A DNA stretch of 64,000 nt from CAYZFD01 sp964477735 (GCA_964477735.1 CAYZFD010000001.1:62001-126000), one strand, 5' to 3'; positions 35,801-44,338 are shown, numbered from the stretch's first letter. Notes: generated by a model from the letters alone, not told the origin. Program-made: numbers and translations.

Positions 35801-36276
35801 TTCACATTGAGAATGGGCATCTCCTCCGACATATTGAGATCGAAAACATTAGGTTCAATTTTAGCATTATTAAAAGTGGGCCAGTCTTCACTAGAAATCA
35901 CAGCGTCTATGTTGTCTTTCACCTTTTGCTTGGCACTTTCCACTAAAATATCCTCATCAAATTCGAGTTTTATAATGGCGTAGTCTTCTTGGGAAGTTGA
36001 GGTGATTTCAACTAAGTTACTTATCCCCTTAACTGCCTCTTCGATAGGGTCTGTGATGAGTCGTTCTACATCTTCTGCGGTGTTTCCAGGATAGGGAATA
36101 CTGAGAAAGATGTTGGTTTGCTTGATTTCGGGAAAATTTTCTCTGGGCATACTAAGGTAAGCCGATAGGCCCATATACAGGAAAATGGCCATGACCACAT
36201 AAATGATGGTTTTGTGGTCTATTGCCCAGCTAGAGAGGGCAAATTCCTTATTTTTTTTTGATTTAATCTCAGACAT
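32833..36276 (-). CDS. RND (HAE1/AcrB-type) efflux transporter with extra membrane segments
   Basis: The proton-driven inner-membrane pump of a tripartite efflux system. 1147 residues, about 100 more than AcrB. The porter and docking regions are present (PGNTAEDVERLITDPIEEAV). TM4 contains GLGMLVDNGIVVVENV, with D413 in the proton-relay position. TM10-12 are at the end. Between the sixth and seventh usual helices sits an added hydrophobic pair (about 517-535 and 540-557) and an amphipathic stretch. Its ATG overlaps the stop of the adaptor gene (TAATG). Substrate is unknown. Confidence 0.93.
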   Translation of the reverse strand: MSEIKSKKNKEFALSSWAIDHKTIIYVVMAIFLYMGLSAYLSMPRENFPEIKQTNIFLSIPYPGNTAEDVERLITDPIEEAVKGISNLVEITSTSQEDYAIIKLEFDEDILVESAKQKVKDNIDAVISSEDWPTFNNAKIEPNVFDLNMSEEMPILNVNIQADKPVEQLKELGQILEDRIERLEEIKEVDIRGAQDKEIEVAVDIQKMKASRISFDDILNAIRRENTTTAAGNIVASGLRRTIRIKGEIDDPRELENFVVKNEKGPIYLKDLATIRFKEKEKTTYARKQGENVVMLDVKKRAGKNLIEAAEKISGIVSLAQLEWGNNIKLSITNDQSSLTINQVNDLVNNIFFGVLLVVTVLMFFLGFRNALFVGFAIPMSMFMSLMILQTLGYTMNTMVLFALVMGLGMLVDNGIVVVENVYRLMEKEGLSRIEAAKVGIGEIAFPIIVSTATTVAAFLPLGMWPGIMGEFMIYFPITLSIVLGSSLIVAIFFNSMLVSRFMEIEDRNLSQKSLWRLTGILGIMGLLLVLSGGFWRGLGSLMWAIVVLFWTYKFFIKKWATYFQFQFLVWLENKYEHFLRFAMRGKRAYLFLGSTIVLLFLTFVIVGLAAPKVEFFPDNQPNQINVYIEYPQGTDIEKTNAITKQVEQIVYKVINDPLYMDGDENYMVESIVAQVGAGAGNPETDSGSEAELPHKGRITATMREFKYRRGQSSEALRQKVQAALFGRFPGVAISVEKDQAGPPAGYPVNIEITGDDYAQLIFEAERLRQFLNDKNVAGIEQLKIDVNRNKPGMRIEVDRQKAGELGISAGQIGLQLRRSLFGEKASVYKKDGDDYDINVRFNAEDRYKPELLFNQSITFRDQATGRIKEVPVAALVQHQNTVSYSAIKHRQLKRLVTVYSSILPGYNAVEIVNQLKGLTQDYALPTDVNIAFTGEIEKQDENMAFLSKALLMGLMLIMLLLVFQFNSINKPIIILLTIFLSFIGVFLGLVVFNMTFVIIMTMMGIISLAGIVVNNSVVLLDYTQLLLDRQRASLAVADDQLLPKEVIFEAVVNGGKARLRPVLLTAITTILGLIPLAIGLNINFFSLFIEGDPQIYLGGDNVIFWGPLAWTVIFGLSFATFLTLIIVPVTFYLSKRAAIRFKKISA

Positions 36277-37439
36277 TATTTGATAATGTTTAATGGTTGA
36301 CCTTCTGCAACACTTCTGGCACCTTCGACAATAACCGATTGTCCCGCTTCTAACCCTTGTTCAATTTCTATAAAATCTCCTTGAGAACGGCCTGTTTTCA
36401 CAAGCACTTTTTGGGCTTTGTTTTCTCGTGTTGCAACAAAAACATATTCCTCCTCATTGGCATTTTCAGAAATGATGCTTTGGGGAACAAGTAGCGCATT
36501 TTCGTTGCGATAATCATTGATTTTGATTCGAGCATTAAGATTTGGGCTTAACTTTTCATTTGGGTTTGCCAGGGCTACTTCAATCCTAAAACTTCTGTTT
36601 TCGGGATTGATGTGCTTTCCTTTTTGCGTCACTGTAGCCATGAGAGAATCGTTTAAAACAGGAATAAAAACCTTCACTTTAGTTCCCTTTTGTATGGCAG
36701 TGAGATAGTTTTCGGGAACTTCTGCTTCAACATACATTTTCTGGGTGTTAATGACCCTGAAAAGCGGTGTCGAGCCAGGCGCTACTTGCATGCCCACCTC
36801 AGCCATCACTTGGTCAACGATTCCATTAAAAGGAGCGTGAACTTTAGTTTTTTCTAGTTGATCTTCGAGTTGTTTTATGTTCTGTTGAAGTGTTTGATAG
36901 GCTGTTTTGGCTTGCAGAAATTGAATTTCAGAACCAATTTTTTGATCCCAAAGCTTCTGCTGACGTTCAAATGTTGTTTTGGCTAATTTATACTGAATTT
37001 GTAGTCCTTTGAGTTGATCAGCTAATCCACCATCTTCTATCTTCGCTAAAACCTGACCCTTTCTTACCGAAGTTCCTTGCTGAACCAAGACTTGCATGAT
37101 TTTGCCGCCGTATTCTGGCCCAACAAGCATGTTCTGGTCGGTTTTAATCGTGCCCTGAACCTCCGTGTAATGTTCGAATGTTTTTGGGCGAATGGTAACC
37201 ACAGAAACCAAAGCTTTCTTTTGAGTGGTGTCGAGGGTTTCCAGCGCTTTTCCTAAGGCATCTATTTCCTTAGAAATTGTGGCTAAAGAGAGCATCAGCT
37301 CACTTCGCTTGGCTTCAATTTCAGCAATATTCTCTGAAGCAATGATGGCACTGGTTGTGTTTTTCTTTTTTTCGCCACAGGCAGCCATCAAAAGGCTTAG
37401 GGTAATCAGTGTAAATCCTAGTTTATAAAATGTTTTCAT
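36276..37439 (-). CDS. HlyD/AcrA-type periplasmic adaptor lipoprotein
   Basis: 387 residues. The signal peptide ends in a lipobox (LLMAAC, cysteine about 21). A helical hairpin (about 38-65 and 130-190) is flanked by two half-lipoyl motifs, GGKIMQVLVQQGTSVRKGQVLAKI and KTKVHAPFNGIVDQVMAEVG, followed by beta-barrel and membrane-proximal domains. It bridges the RND pump and the TolC-like channel. One-base TAATG-type overlaps join it to both neighbours. Confidence 0.93.
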   Translation of the reverse strand: MKTFYKLGFTLITLSLLMAACGEKKKNTTSAIIASENIAEIEAKRSELMLSLATISKEIDALGKALETLDTTQKKALVSVVTIRPKTFEHYTEVQGTIKTDQNMLVGPEYGGKIMQVLVQQGTSVRKGQVLAKIEDGGLADQLKGLQIQYKLAKTTFERQQKLWDQKIGSEIQFLQAKTAYQTLQQNIKQLEDQLEKTKVHAPFNGIVDQVMAEVGMQVAPGSTPLFRVINTQKMYVEAEVPENYLTAIQKGTKVKVFIPVLNDSLMATVTQKGKHINPENRSFRIEVALANPNEKLSPNLNARIKINDYRNENALLVPQSIISENANEEEYVFVATRENKAQKVLVKTGRSQGDFIEIEQGLEAGQSVIVEGARSVAEGQPLNIIK

Positions 37440-38773
37440 TATTTGTTTTTATTGAGTTGGAGGGTTTCGAGTTCGGCCTTTGCGTTGATGAGTTTTATTA
37501 CGGCCTCTATTTGATTGTTTTGGGCATTATAGAGTTGGTTTTGAGCTTGAAGTAAATCAAAACTACTGGCAAGCCCTTCTTGATATTTAATTCTATTTTT
37601 TTCTTCAATTCGTTGCGCCAATTCTAAGGCAAGCTGTGCTGTTTCGGCACCTTCTAGTGTAAATTCATAGTCCGATTTTTTAGCATCAAAATCTAATTTC
37701 AACTGCTGTTCTGCGGCGTTTAAGTTGTTTCGACTTTTTTTGAGCTCAATTTTGGCTTGTTGTGTTCTGGCAGTTCTTGCAAAAGCGCTAAAAACAGGGA
37801 TGCTCAGATTAACACCGACTAGAGCGGAGCCGAACCAAGCTTGATTTTTTTCCAAAAAATTAAAAGTATTGTTGTTTCCGTCATAGCCTCCGCTAGCAAA
37901 TGCAGACAAACTCGGCAATGCCTTAAACCGTTCTAATCTTAATAACAACCTTGATGATTCTACATCGTTTTTGACGATAAGGTAATCGATGTTTTCTTCT
38001 AAATCGAAGGTCTTATTAAGGGTTGTTTCATCGGCACTTAAAACCCATAGATCTTTTAGGTTTTCTGAGAGTTTTAGGGGAGTTTCGAGATCCATGCCCA
38101 TAACCAATTTTAGCATTTTTGTAGAAATTTGGGCTACGCGCTCACTGTAGTTTTGTGCATTTTTGAGCTGGTTCAAGGTCAGTTGCAATTGCTCTAAGTC
38201 CTCTTCTTCCGAAAAACCACTTTCAACCATGGCCTGGGTTTGTTTGGTGAGCTGACTCAAAGTTGCTATGTTGTTGTTGAGCACTTCAAGTTGTGAGGTT
38301 GCAAGCAAAACGTTGGCATAGGCTGCAGTAACTTGCTTTTGGAGTTCTATGTCGGTTTTAATTTTAGCCCGATCTGAGATCTCTAAATAAACTTTTGAAG
38401 CTTGAACGCCCACTAAATAAGATCCATTAAAAATGAGCTGATCAACTCTAGCAGAGGCGTTAATACGTTGAGCGGTTCCAAAAGCCACTTGTGCAAAAGT
38501 GCCAGGTTCTCCACCAAAAATTTCTGCAGGAATGAGTGAAATGGGCTGTTGAATGTAGCGGGTATAATCTCCTTTAACAGAAATTTGTGGCAATCCACCA
38601 GCAATGGTTTCCCATCGTTTTTTTTCTGCAATTTGTTTGTCTAAAGATGCATTTACAGCCGTTGGATTGTGAACTAGTGCATAAGAAATGGCTTCATCGA
38701 GTGAAAAACTTTGCTGGGCAAAGACGTTTGCAAACGATACAAAAACCAATAGAAATAGGGGTTTATTTATCAT
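37439..38773 (-). CDS. TolC-like outer-membrane efflux protein
   Basis: 444 residues with a signal peptide (MINKPLFLLVFVSFANVFA). Two repeated OEP helical modules each have a long helical pair, as in QSFSLDEAISYALVHNPTA at the start and RIKYQEGLASSFDLLQAQNQLYNAQ near the end. It forms the exit duct of the tripartite pump. It starts inside the 3' end of the tetR gene (11-nt overlap). Confidence 0.92.
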   Translation of the reverse strand: MINKPLFLLVFVSFANVFAQQSFSLDEAISYALVHNPTAVNASLDKQIAEKKRWETIAGGLPQISVKGDYTRYIQQPISLIPAEIFGGEPGTFAQVAFGTAQRINASARVDQLIFNGSYLVGVQASKVYLEISDRAKIKTDIELQKQVTAAYANVLLATSQLEVLNNNIATLSQLTKQTQAMVESGFSEEEDLEQLQLTLNQLKNAQNYSERVAQISTKMLKLVMGMDLETPLKLSENLKDLWVLSADETTLNKTFDLEENIDYLIVKNDVESSRLLLRLERFKALPSLSAFASGGYDGNNNTFNFLEKNQAWFGSALVGVNLSIPVFSAFARTARTQQAKIELKKSRNNLNAAEQQLKLDFDAKKSDYEFTLEGAETAQLALELAQRIEEKNRIKYQEGLASSFDLLQAQNQLYNAQNNQIEAVIKLINAKAELETLQLNKNK

Positions 38774-39374
38774 GATGTTTAGAGGTAATAAATTTGTTGA
38801 GTTCTGCGATTCCTTTTTCAGTTACAATCGCCCTTAGGTGATATTCTAAATAGCTTTCCATTAAATAGTTTGGGCTAAATGTTTCAGCCGGAAAAAGGTC
38901 TAAATCCTTGATGCCATTCATACCATTAAAGTAGAGTCTTGCAATAAAGTTTGGATTGATGTTGGCACGAAATAAGCCCATCTCCATTCCTTTTTCCAAA
39001 CTGTGTATAACCGAGTCTAACATGTAATCGTGCTGTTTTTTTCGAATGGAGAAAAAAATATCAGGATAATATTTCTTGAGTTGATATTGTGGCGACACTT
39101 TTTCACCTTTCAAAAAGTGCATCACAAAAAGCTTTACTTCGTAGAGTTCTGCAATGGGATGCGCTGCCGCCATTTTGATTTCCGAGATTGATTTTGTAAT
39201 GGTCTGAAAAATCCCCTCAACGCACGCTTCCACCAATTCTTGCTTGTTGGAAAAATGCTGGTAAATGGTTTTTTTGGAAATCCCAAGGCTATTGGAAATG
39301 TCGTCCATAGTCACACTCTTAAATCCGAGCGTGAGGAATTGCTCAATCGAATGTTCGACAATGAGTGTTTTCAT
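38763..39374 (-). CDS. TetR-family repressor of the efflux operon
   Basis: 203 residues from the ATG giving MKTLIVEHSIEQFLTLGFK. The frame stays open 26 codons upstream, but those residues precede the normal family start. The helix-turn-helix is VTMDDISNSLGISKKTIYQHFSNKQEL (about residues 20-46). The C-terminal part is the variable ligand-binding helical domain. First gene of the tetR-tolC-hlyD-RND operon, so autoregulation by an efflux substrate is likely. Divergent from the polyprenyl synthase gene. Confidence 0.88.
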   Translation of the reverse strand: MKTLIVEHSIEQFLTLGFKSVTMDDISNSLGISKKTIYQHFSNKQELVEACVEGIFQTITKSISEIKMAAAHPIAELYEVKLFVMHFLKGEKVSPQYQLKKYYPDIFFSIRKKQHDYMLDSVIHSLEKGMEMGLFRANINPNFIARLYFNGMNGIKDLDLFPAETFSPNYLMESYLEYHLRAIVTEKGIAELNKFITSKHHDK

Positions 39375-39479
39375 AGCGGATGCAAATATAGACATGGAAA
39401 CTAAATAAACAAAAAAAGTTTCCAAGGTTTTTAAACGTGCATTGCTGTTCATTCAAAAATCGTATTGTAAATTAGCCAC

Positions 39480-40454
39480 ATGCAAGAGATAGGCGTATAT
39501 CAAAAATTATTCGAGGCGCATTTGCTGCGTTTTTCGCAAAAGTCAAGCCCCGCGAATCTTTACGAACCCATCGCTTATTTACTCAGTTTAGAGGGTAAAC
39601 GTTTGCGACCTATATTAGCCCTTATGGCCGCCGATTGTTGGGGAACAGATCCTAAGCAAGCACTCCCTGCTGCCCAGGCAGTTGAAATTTTTCACAATTT
39701 CACACTTATGCATGACGACATTATGGACGCCGCTCCTTTGAGAAGGGGTCAAGCTACTGTACACAAAAAATGGGATGTAAATACAGCAATCCTCTCAGGA
39801 GATGCCATGCTCATTGAGGCCTATCAATGCCTTGAACCCTATTCCTCGGAATTGTTTATTTCACTGACAAGTTTGCTCAGCAAGACCGCATTAGAGGTCT
39901 GTGAAGGTCAACAGTTGGATATGGATTTTTCTGTGCAATCCAAGATTAAGTTAGAAGACTATTTAGAAATGATTCGGCTAAAAACCGCTGTTTTGGTGGG
40001 GTGTTCACTAAAAATGGGTGCTTTGGTAGCTTTGGCCACAGAAGAAGAAGCTCAAAAAATCTATGATTTTGGAGTTTTGCTTGGAATTGCTTTTCAAATT
40101 CAAGACGACTGGCTCGATGTTTTTGGAAGTCAATCTGATGTTGGAAAGAAACTGGGAGGAGATATTGTTGAGAATAAAAAAACGATGCTCTATCACATGG
40201 CGCTCCAAAAAGCTTCACAGGCACAACAAAATGCCCTCATGAAACTTTATGAACCCTCTTCAATGCCCCCCGACGAAAAAATTCGACAAGTGTTGGAAAT
40301 TTTTGAGGCGACTGAGGCTTCTTCACAAACGTTAGCCCAAGTAACACACTTCACGAATGAAGCTTACAAGTGTTTAGATTCATTAAATATTGACACGAAT
40401 AAAAAGACGCTTTTAAAAGATTTTGGCAACTGGCTCATGAATCGAAAACACTAA
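39480..40454 (+). CDS. Polyprenyl (trans-isoprenyl) diphosphate synthase
   Basis: Condenses isopentenyl diphosphate units into a prenyl chain. 324 residues. The first aspartate-rich motif is HDDIMD (FTLMHDDIMDAAPLRRG) and the second is IQDDWLD (GIAFQIQDDWLDVFG), with GKRLRPIL before the first. The residues two to five before the first motif set product length. Here FHNFTLM suggests a medium-chain product (octaprenyl-type, or shorter), which I cannot fix further. Confidence 0.9.
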   Translation: MQEIGVYQKLFEAHLLRFSQKSSPANLYEPIAYLLSLEGKRLRPILALMAADCWGTDPKQALPAAQAVEIFHNFTLMHDDIMDAAPLRRGQATVHKKWDVNTAILSGDAMLIEAYQCLEPYSSELFISLTSLLSKTALEVCEGQQLDMDFSVQSKIKLEDYLEMIRLKTAVLVGCSLKMGALVALATEEEAQKIYDFGVLLGIAFQIQDDWLDVFGSQSDVGKKLGGDIVENKKTMLYHMALQKASQAQQNALMKLYEPSSMPPDEKIRQVLEIFEATEASSQTLAQVTHFTNEAYKCLDSLNIDTNKKTLLKDFGNWLMNRKH

Positions 40455-41171
40455 CTAAACAATCCCTACCAGCATAGCGACAGCCATTGCAATCATGATG
40501 GCGTTTTCAATAAAAGTGGCTTCAGTCATAGGGAGTTTCAAAGCTGTTCCCAAACAAGCACACTGAATTTTTTTCTTTTCTAGTAAAGTTTTTGTTACGC
40601 CAAATGTCGTGATCCCCAAAAGAACAAGGGTCGTCCAAAGTGCCAACTGTGTCTGCATGCGACTTAGAAATAAGATCCCCAACAAGGTCTCTAAAAAGGG
40701 ATAGATCCAACCATAAAGATTAAGGCTTTTGGCCAAGGGATCATACATCTGAAAACTTGCGTGAAAACCTTTTAAATCCAACAGTTTAAAAAAGGCAAAA
40801 ACAAGAAAGAAAAACCCCATAAAATCTAACATCGCTTCCGGCGACAAGGGCCTAGGATAGTGTTTCCAAACCACCCCAACAACAAGGTATATAAAGATGA
40901 GAAATAAAGGCCTTAATTGTTTTAATTTAGAGGGTGTTTGTGTTTCAAAATTGTTGTAGGGCTCCCCAGTGGTAGTGCTAACACGATATTTATCTGGAAG
41001 GTTTTTTTCAAGATCAGCGGCCCGAAGTGGCTGATCAGTTTGCATTGTAAGTTGGTGTTTTTGAAGAGAAACTTCAACTTTTGCTTTGGGAAAGGCAGCC
41101 TGCAATTTTTCTTCAACCGATTTTCTGCAGCCGTCACAAGTCATGCCTTGTATTTTGAAAGTTTGCTTCAT
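40455..41171 (-). CDS. Heavy-metal-associated domain fused to a MauE/DoxX-like membrane domain
   Basis: 238 residues. Residues 1-65 are an HMA ferredoxin-like domain with the metal-binding GMTCDGC (C12, C15). After a linker come four membrane segments (about 88-103, 113-133, 155-170, 176-194) and a further one at the end. They resemble MauE-type redox-associated membrane proteins and contain a CxC pair (C204, C206). The fusion suggests passing a thiophilic metal ion or electrons across the membrane; the real role is unknown. It is 11 nt downstream of the pirin gene. It ends one base after the convergent synthase gene. Confidence 0.8.
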   Translation of the reverse strand: MKQTFKIQGMTCDGCRKSVEEKLQAAFPKAKVEVSLQKHQLTMQTDQPLRAADLEKNLPDKYRVSTTTGEPYNNFETQTPSKLKQLRPLFLIFIYLVVGVVWKHYPRPLSPEAMLDFMGFFFLVFAFFKLLDLKGFHASFQMYDPLAKSLNLYGWIYPFLETLLGILFLSRMQTQLALWTTLVLLGITTFGVTKTLLEKKKIQCACLGTALKLPMTEATFIENAIMIAMAVAMLVGIV

Positions 41172-41182
41172 GAGCTGTTTTT

Positions 41183-41896
41183 TTAGGGTTCCATAGGGAT
41201 TTCAACAATCAGCACTTTTGCTTCTGAAAGGGTTTGAATTTCAAAACCTTGGGTGTCCCAAACACCAAGCGCATCTCTTTTTTCAAGTATTTGATTTCCA
41301 ATTTTAACCGTTCCAGAAATCACAAAAACATAAGCTCCTTGATTGGTTTTGTGCATTTGGTAATTGGCATCAATTTTGGGCGCTGCATCTAGCATATAAA
41401 TCCAAGCATCTTGATAAATCCATACCCCAGCATCGTCAGCTTTTGGGGAGAGCAACTGATAGCATTTGTTTTTTTGATGCAAGGATGCAATTTCTAATTG
41501 TTGATAGCGAGGTTCAACCTGACGCTGGTTGGGAAAAATCCACAGTTGCAGGAGGTTGATGGGTTGGTCGGAGTTTTTGTTAAATTCACTGTGATGTATT
41601 CCCGTTCCAGCACTCATCACCTGAATATCACCAGCACTGATAGTGGCCGTATGTCCCATGCTGTCTTTGTGTTCAAGTGCGCCTTCTATAGGAATTGTGA
41701 TGATTTCCATGTTGTCGTGAGGGTGGGTGCCAAAGCCCATACCTCCTTGAATAATGTCATCATTGAGAACCCTCAGTGCGCCAAATTGAATGCGTTCGGG
41801 ATGAAACCATCCGGCAAAACTAAAGCTGTGTCGGGCTTCGAGCCAACCATGATGGGCATAGCCCCTTGAGTTTGAAGGGTGAAAAACAGTTTTCAT
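41183..41896 (-). CDS. Pirin-family bicupin
   Basis: 237 residues. The N-terminal cupin has the metal site HPHDNMEIITIPIEGALEH and STGIHHSEFN-type histidines (GTGIHHSEF). Its start, SNSRGYAHHGWLEARHSFSF, is the standard pirin/YhaK motif. The C-terminal cupin (about 150-237) has lost obvious metal ligands. Quercetinase activity is known for some members only. It is probably co-transcribed with the HMA-MauE gene. Confidence 0.9.
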   Translation of the reverse strand: MKTVFHPSNSRGYAHHGWLEARHSFSFAGWFHPERIQFGALRVLNDDIIQGGMGFGTHPHDNMEIITIPIEGALEHKDSMGHTATISAGDIQVMSAGTGIHHSEFNKNSDQPINLLQLWIFPNQRQVEPRYQQLEIASLHQKNKCYQLLSPKADDAGVWIYQDAWIYMLDAAPKIDANYQMHKTNQGAYVFVISGTVKIGNQILEKRDALGVWDTQGFEIQTLSEAKVLIVEIPMEP

Positions 41897-41921
41897 AGCA
41901 TAAAATTCAAAACCTTTTTGA

Positions 41922-41944
41922 CTTCAAATTTATAAAATTTGAAG
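41922..41944. repeat. Inverted repeat upstream of the pirin gene
   Basis: CTTCAAATT (41922-41930) and AATTTGAAG (41936-41944) form a perfect 9-bp inverted repeat with a 5-bp centre, 26 bp before the pirin ATG. It could be an operator or a weak hairpin. Confidence 0.35.
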
Positions 41945-41950
41945 GTCTAT

Positions 41951-41994
41951 TTTTTAAAAATAAAGCTTATAAATCCCTTTTAAAGTTTATAAGC
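41951..41994 (-). terminator. AT-rich hairpin terminator after the M28 peptidase gene
   Basis: GCTTATAAA (41965-41973) pairs with TTTATAAGC (41986-41994) with a 12-nt loop. On the minus strand it is followed by a T-rich tract, 14 nt after the peptidase stop. The stem is weak in GC. Confidence 0.45.
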
Positions 41995-42007
41995 CATTCC
42001 ATTTAAT

Positions 42008-43333
42008 TCAAAAAACACTTGAGGGAAAAATAACTGGGCTTTCGTGGCCGTTGTGACCAACAGCAGCCACGCCAAAGAAAAAGTTGTCAATAACAACCCC
42101 TTCTAGTGTGTAGGCATCAACATCCCCAACCCATCGACTATTTTCCCATGTTGGGGCCGTAGTGTTTCGCCAATAAATTTTATAGCCCTTTGCATCAGGA
42201 ACTTTTTCCCACTTGAGCTTGGCCGCTGGGGCTACCACACCACCAATACTCACGTTTTTAGGGGCTGGAGGGGCCCATGCCAAACTGGCCAAATTAATCA
42301 TATTAACTGCTGTCAGCTTGCTGGCATACTCAAAGTTAACACCCTCTAGCACATCGCCATAAGCGATTCCATTTTCAGTCCTCAAATCTTGGTGTTGACG
42401 GTTGTAGTTTTCGTGGGCTTCCATGATGCGAACCCCAGCAAATCCTACATCATTAAAAGGGCGATGATGCCCCCCTCGACCAAATCTGTCCAAGCGATAA
42501 ACCATCATCGGATTCATGTTTGGCATATAGGTTTTTACTTGTTTGTGTATATACCGAGCGAGTTGACGAGAAATGCCGTCAACTTCGCCACCATAAAACC
42601 TTCTCATACGGCGCTGACGTTCTGTTTCGGTTGGAGGAGTTGGTTCGGAGAAAATCCGAAAAGTCCGGTTATCAATTACACCGTCGACACCTTCAATATT
42701 GCCAATCATGTCGTTGTTTAACACACCAATAATGTCCCAACCATGTTCCAAAGCATGTTTGGCTAATCCTTGGCCACCATAGAGACCCTGTTCTTCTCCC
42801 GATAGGCCAACGAATGCAATGCTGTTTTCGAAAGTGTATTGACTCAGTACTCTGGCAGCCTCTATGGTTCCAGCCATGCCGCTGGCGTTGTCGTTGGCAC
42901 CGGGTGATGGGTCTGTAAAATTGTTGGGATCGCTGATTCTACTGTCAATATCGCCGCTCATGATCACGTATCGATTTGGGTATTTTGTGCCCCTAAGTAC
43001 GGCCACTACATTATTGATCCAAACGTCTCTCGTTAGTCGCCTGCCATCTGATTCAAAAAAATTGTTTTGATAAAACACTTCTAAACATTTACCGCAATCT
43101 TCGCTAATTTGTTCGAATTCTTTTTTAATCCAACGTCTTGCCGCTCCAATGCCTTGGGTTTCGGAAAGGGTATCTGACAAGGTGTGGCGGGTTCCGAAAC
43201 CAGCCAATTTTGTAATGTCGTTTTTGATTCGAGAGGAAGAAACAGCTTCTATAATATCGTAAATTCTTGAATCGTGCTGGGCATCAAGTAGTGTGAGCGA
43301 CAGCAAGGCCAAAAGGGTATAAGTTTTTTTCAT
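42008..43333 (-). CDS. Secreted M28-family zinc peptidase with C-terminal Fn3-like domain
   Basis: 441 residues. The signal peptide is MKKTYTLLALLSLTLLDA. The peptidase domain carries the bridging aspartate in GANDNASG (D148), the catalytic/metal glutamates in LSGEEQG (E180, E181), NNDMIGN (D208), and a histidine in GGHHRPF. The usual first zinc ligand, a histidine in the SGHxDS motif, is an aspartate here (SGDIDS, D128). Residues ~355-441 look like a fibronectin-III fold (GVVAPAAKLKWEKVPDAKGYKIYWR). It is probably an aminopeptidase, exported to the periplasm or outside. Two bases separate it from the upstream gene. Confidence 0.88.
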   Translation of the reverse strand: MKKTYTLLALLSLTLLDAQHDSRIYDIIEAVSSSRIKNDITKLAGFGTRHTLSDTLSETQGIGAARRWIKKEFEQISEDCGKCLEVFYQNNFFESDGRRLTRDVWINNVVAVLRGTKYPNRYVIMSGDIDSRISDPNNFTDPSPGANDNASGMAGTIEAARVLSQYTFENSIAFVGLSGEEQGLYGGQGLAKHALEHGWDIIGVLNNDMIGNIEGVDGVIDNRTFRIFSEPTPPTETERQRRMRRFYGGEVDGISRQLARYIHKQVKTYMPNMNPMMVYRLDRFGRGGHHRPFNDVGFAGVRIMEAHENYNRQHQDLRTENGIAYGDVLEGVNFEYASKLTAVNMINLASLAWAPPAPKNVSIGGVVAPAAKLKWEKVPDAKGYKIYWRNTTAPTWENSRWVGDVDAYTLEGVVIDNFFFGVAAVGHNGHESPVIFPSSVF

Positions 43334-43335
43334 GA

Positions 43336-43998
43336 TTAATCGTTTTTTCTAAAAGTCCAAATTTCGTGAAGAGGATCTCCCTTACTGCTAAAACCTTGGT
43401 GAAACCAATCGTCTTTTTGAAGTTCGTATTTGAAATTGAGGCTCTTGCCCACTTTTGTGTCATCCCTTGAGAAGTATTCTAGGGCTTCTACATATTCACC
43501 ATCTTGAGCCACATAAGTGCCTCCTCCACAGCCGTAAAAAGCAAAGTTTTCGGTGTCGAATGCCGTCCATTGAAAATGACCGTTCTGTAATAATTTCATG
43601 GTTTTTCGACTTCGATTTATAGGCCGTCTTTGCTCAATTCCGTCTCGGACCCTTCCTGCCATGAGCCATTTTCCTTCAAAAGCTTGTTTGGCTGGAGGTG
43701 TTGCCACCCACTGCTCCTTGGAGGAATAACGGATTTTTTCTAATCCGTCATTTTTGTGATTAGAATTGAATTCAAAATCGACAACAAGGTCGCTGTCAAT
43801 GTTACTGAAAAAGCCACCACGTGTGAGAATGAAAGCGCCGTTAGTGGACTTAAATTGTGTTTCGATGAGGTAATCGTTTTCTATCAATATTCGATGTGTA
43901 ACAGTTTCATTTCCTGATTGACTGTTGTAACTGTAAACTTGAGCTTTTAAACTTAAAGAAGTATATAAAATGCCCAAAATGGTTGCATATCGGCGCAT
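43336..43998 (-). CDS. Secreted protein of unknown function
   Basis: 220 residues with an N-terminal signal peptide (MRRYATILGILYTSLSLKA, then Q). The body is beta-rich with conserved-looking aromatic and glycine patches: GKWLMAGRVRDGI, NGHFQWTAFDTENFAFYGCGGGTYV, and DWFHQGFSSKGDPLHEIW near the end. I recognise it only as a family of uncharacterised Bacteroidota secreted proteins, with a lipocalin-like feel that I cannot prove. It precedes the M28 gene by 2 nt, so the two are likely one operon. Confidence 0.7.
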   Translation of the reverse strand: MRRYATILGILYTSLSLKAQVYSYNSQSGNETVTHRILIENDYLIETQFKSTNGAFILTRGGFFSNIDSDLVVDFEFNSNHKNDGLEKIRYSSKEQWVATPPAKQAFEGKWLMAGRVRDGIEQRRPINRSRKTMKLLQNGHFQWTAFDTENFAFYGCGGGTYVAQDGEYVEALEYFSRDDTKVGKSLNFKYELQKDDWFHQGFSSKGDPLHEIWTFRKND

Positions 43999-44143
43999 AC
44001 AATTGCTTAATGAGATGAAACAAAAACTTTAACTTTTGAAAGGTACAAACTTTTTAGAAAGTTCAGACTTGTGGCGTGTTAAAACCTTAGTTTTAATCTC
44101 AATAAATTTGGGCAACTAGATTTTTAATTGTTTACTTAGAAAT

Positions 44144-44338
44144 TTATAGATCTGATTCAAAAATATCCTCGATTGGCTTTTTAAAAAGTTTTGAAATTCG
44201 GAAGGCTGTTGGCAAACTAGGGTCAAACTTTTCTTTTTCGATGGCGTTGATGGTTTGTCTCGAAACGCCAATATGAGCTGCTAAATCTTCCTGAGTCATG
44301 TTATGTTCGGCCCTGAGAACGCGAAGTTTGTTTTTCAT
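44144..44338 (-). CDS. XRE-family helix-turn-helix regulator (64 residues)
   Basis: A minimal Cro/CI-type DNA-binding protein, with MTQEDLAAHIGVSRQTINAIE as the helix-turn-helix and KPIEDIFE at the end. Such mini-regulators are usually paired with a small membrane protein, as here: the start overlaps the stop of the 129-residue gene by 4 nt (ATGA). Not toxin-antitoxin in character, since no toxin-like domain is seen. Confidence 0.88.
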   Translation of the reverse strand: MKNKLRVLRAEHNMTQEDLAAHIGVSRQTINAIEKEKFDPSLPTAFRISKLFKKPIEDIFESDL

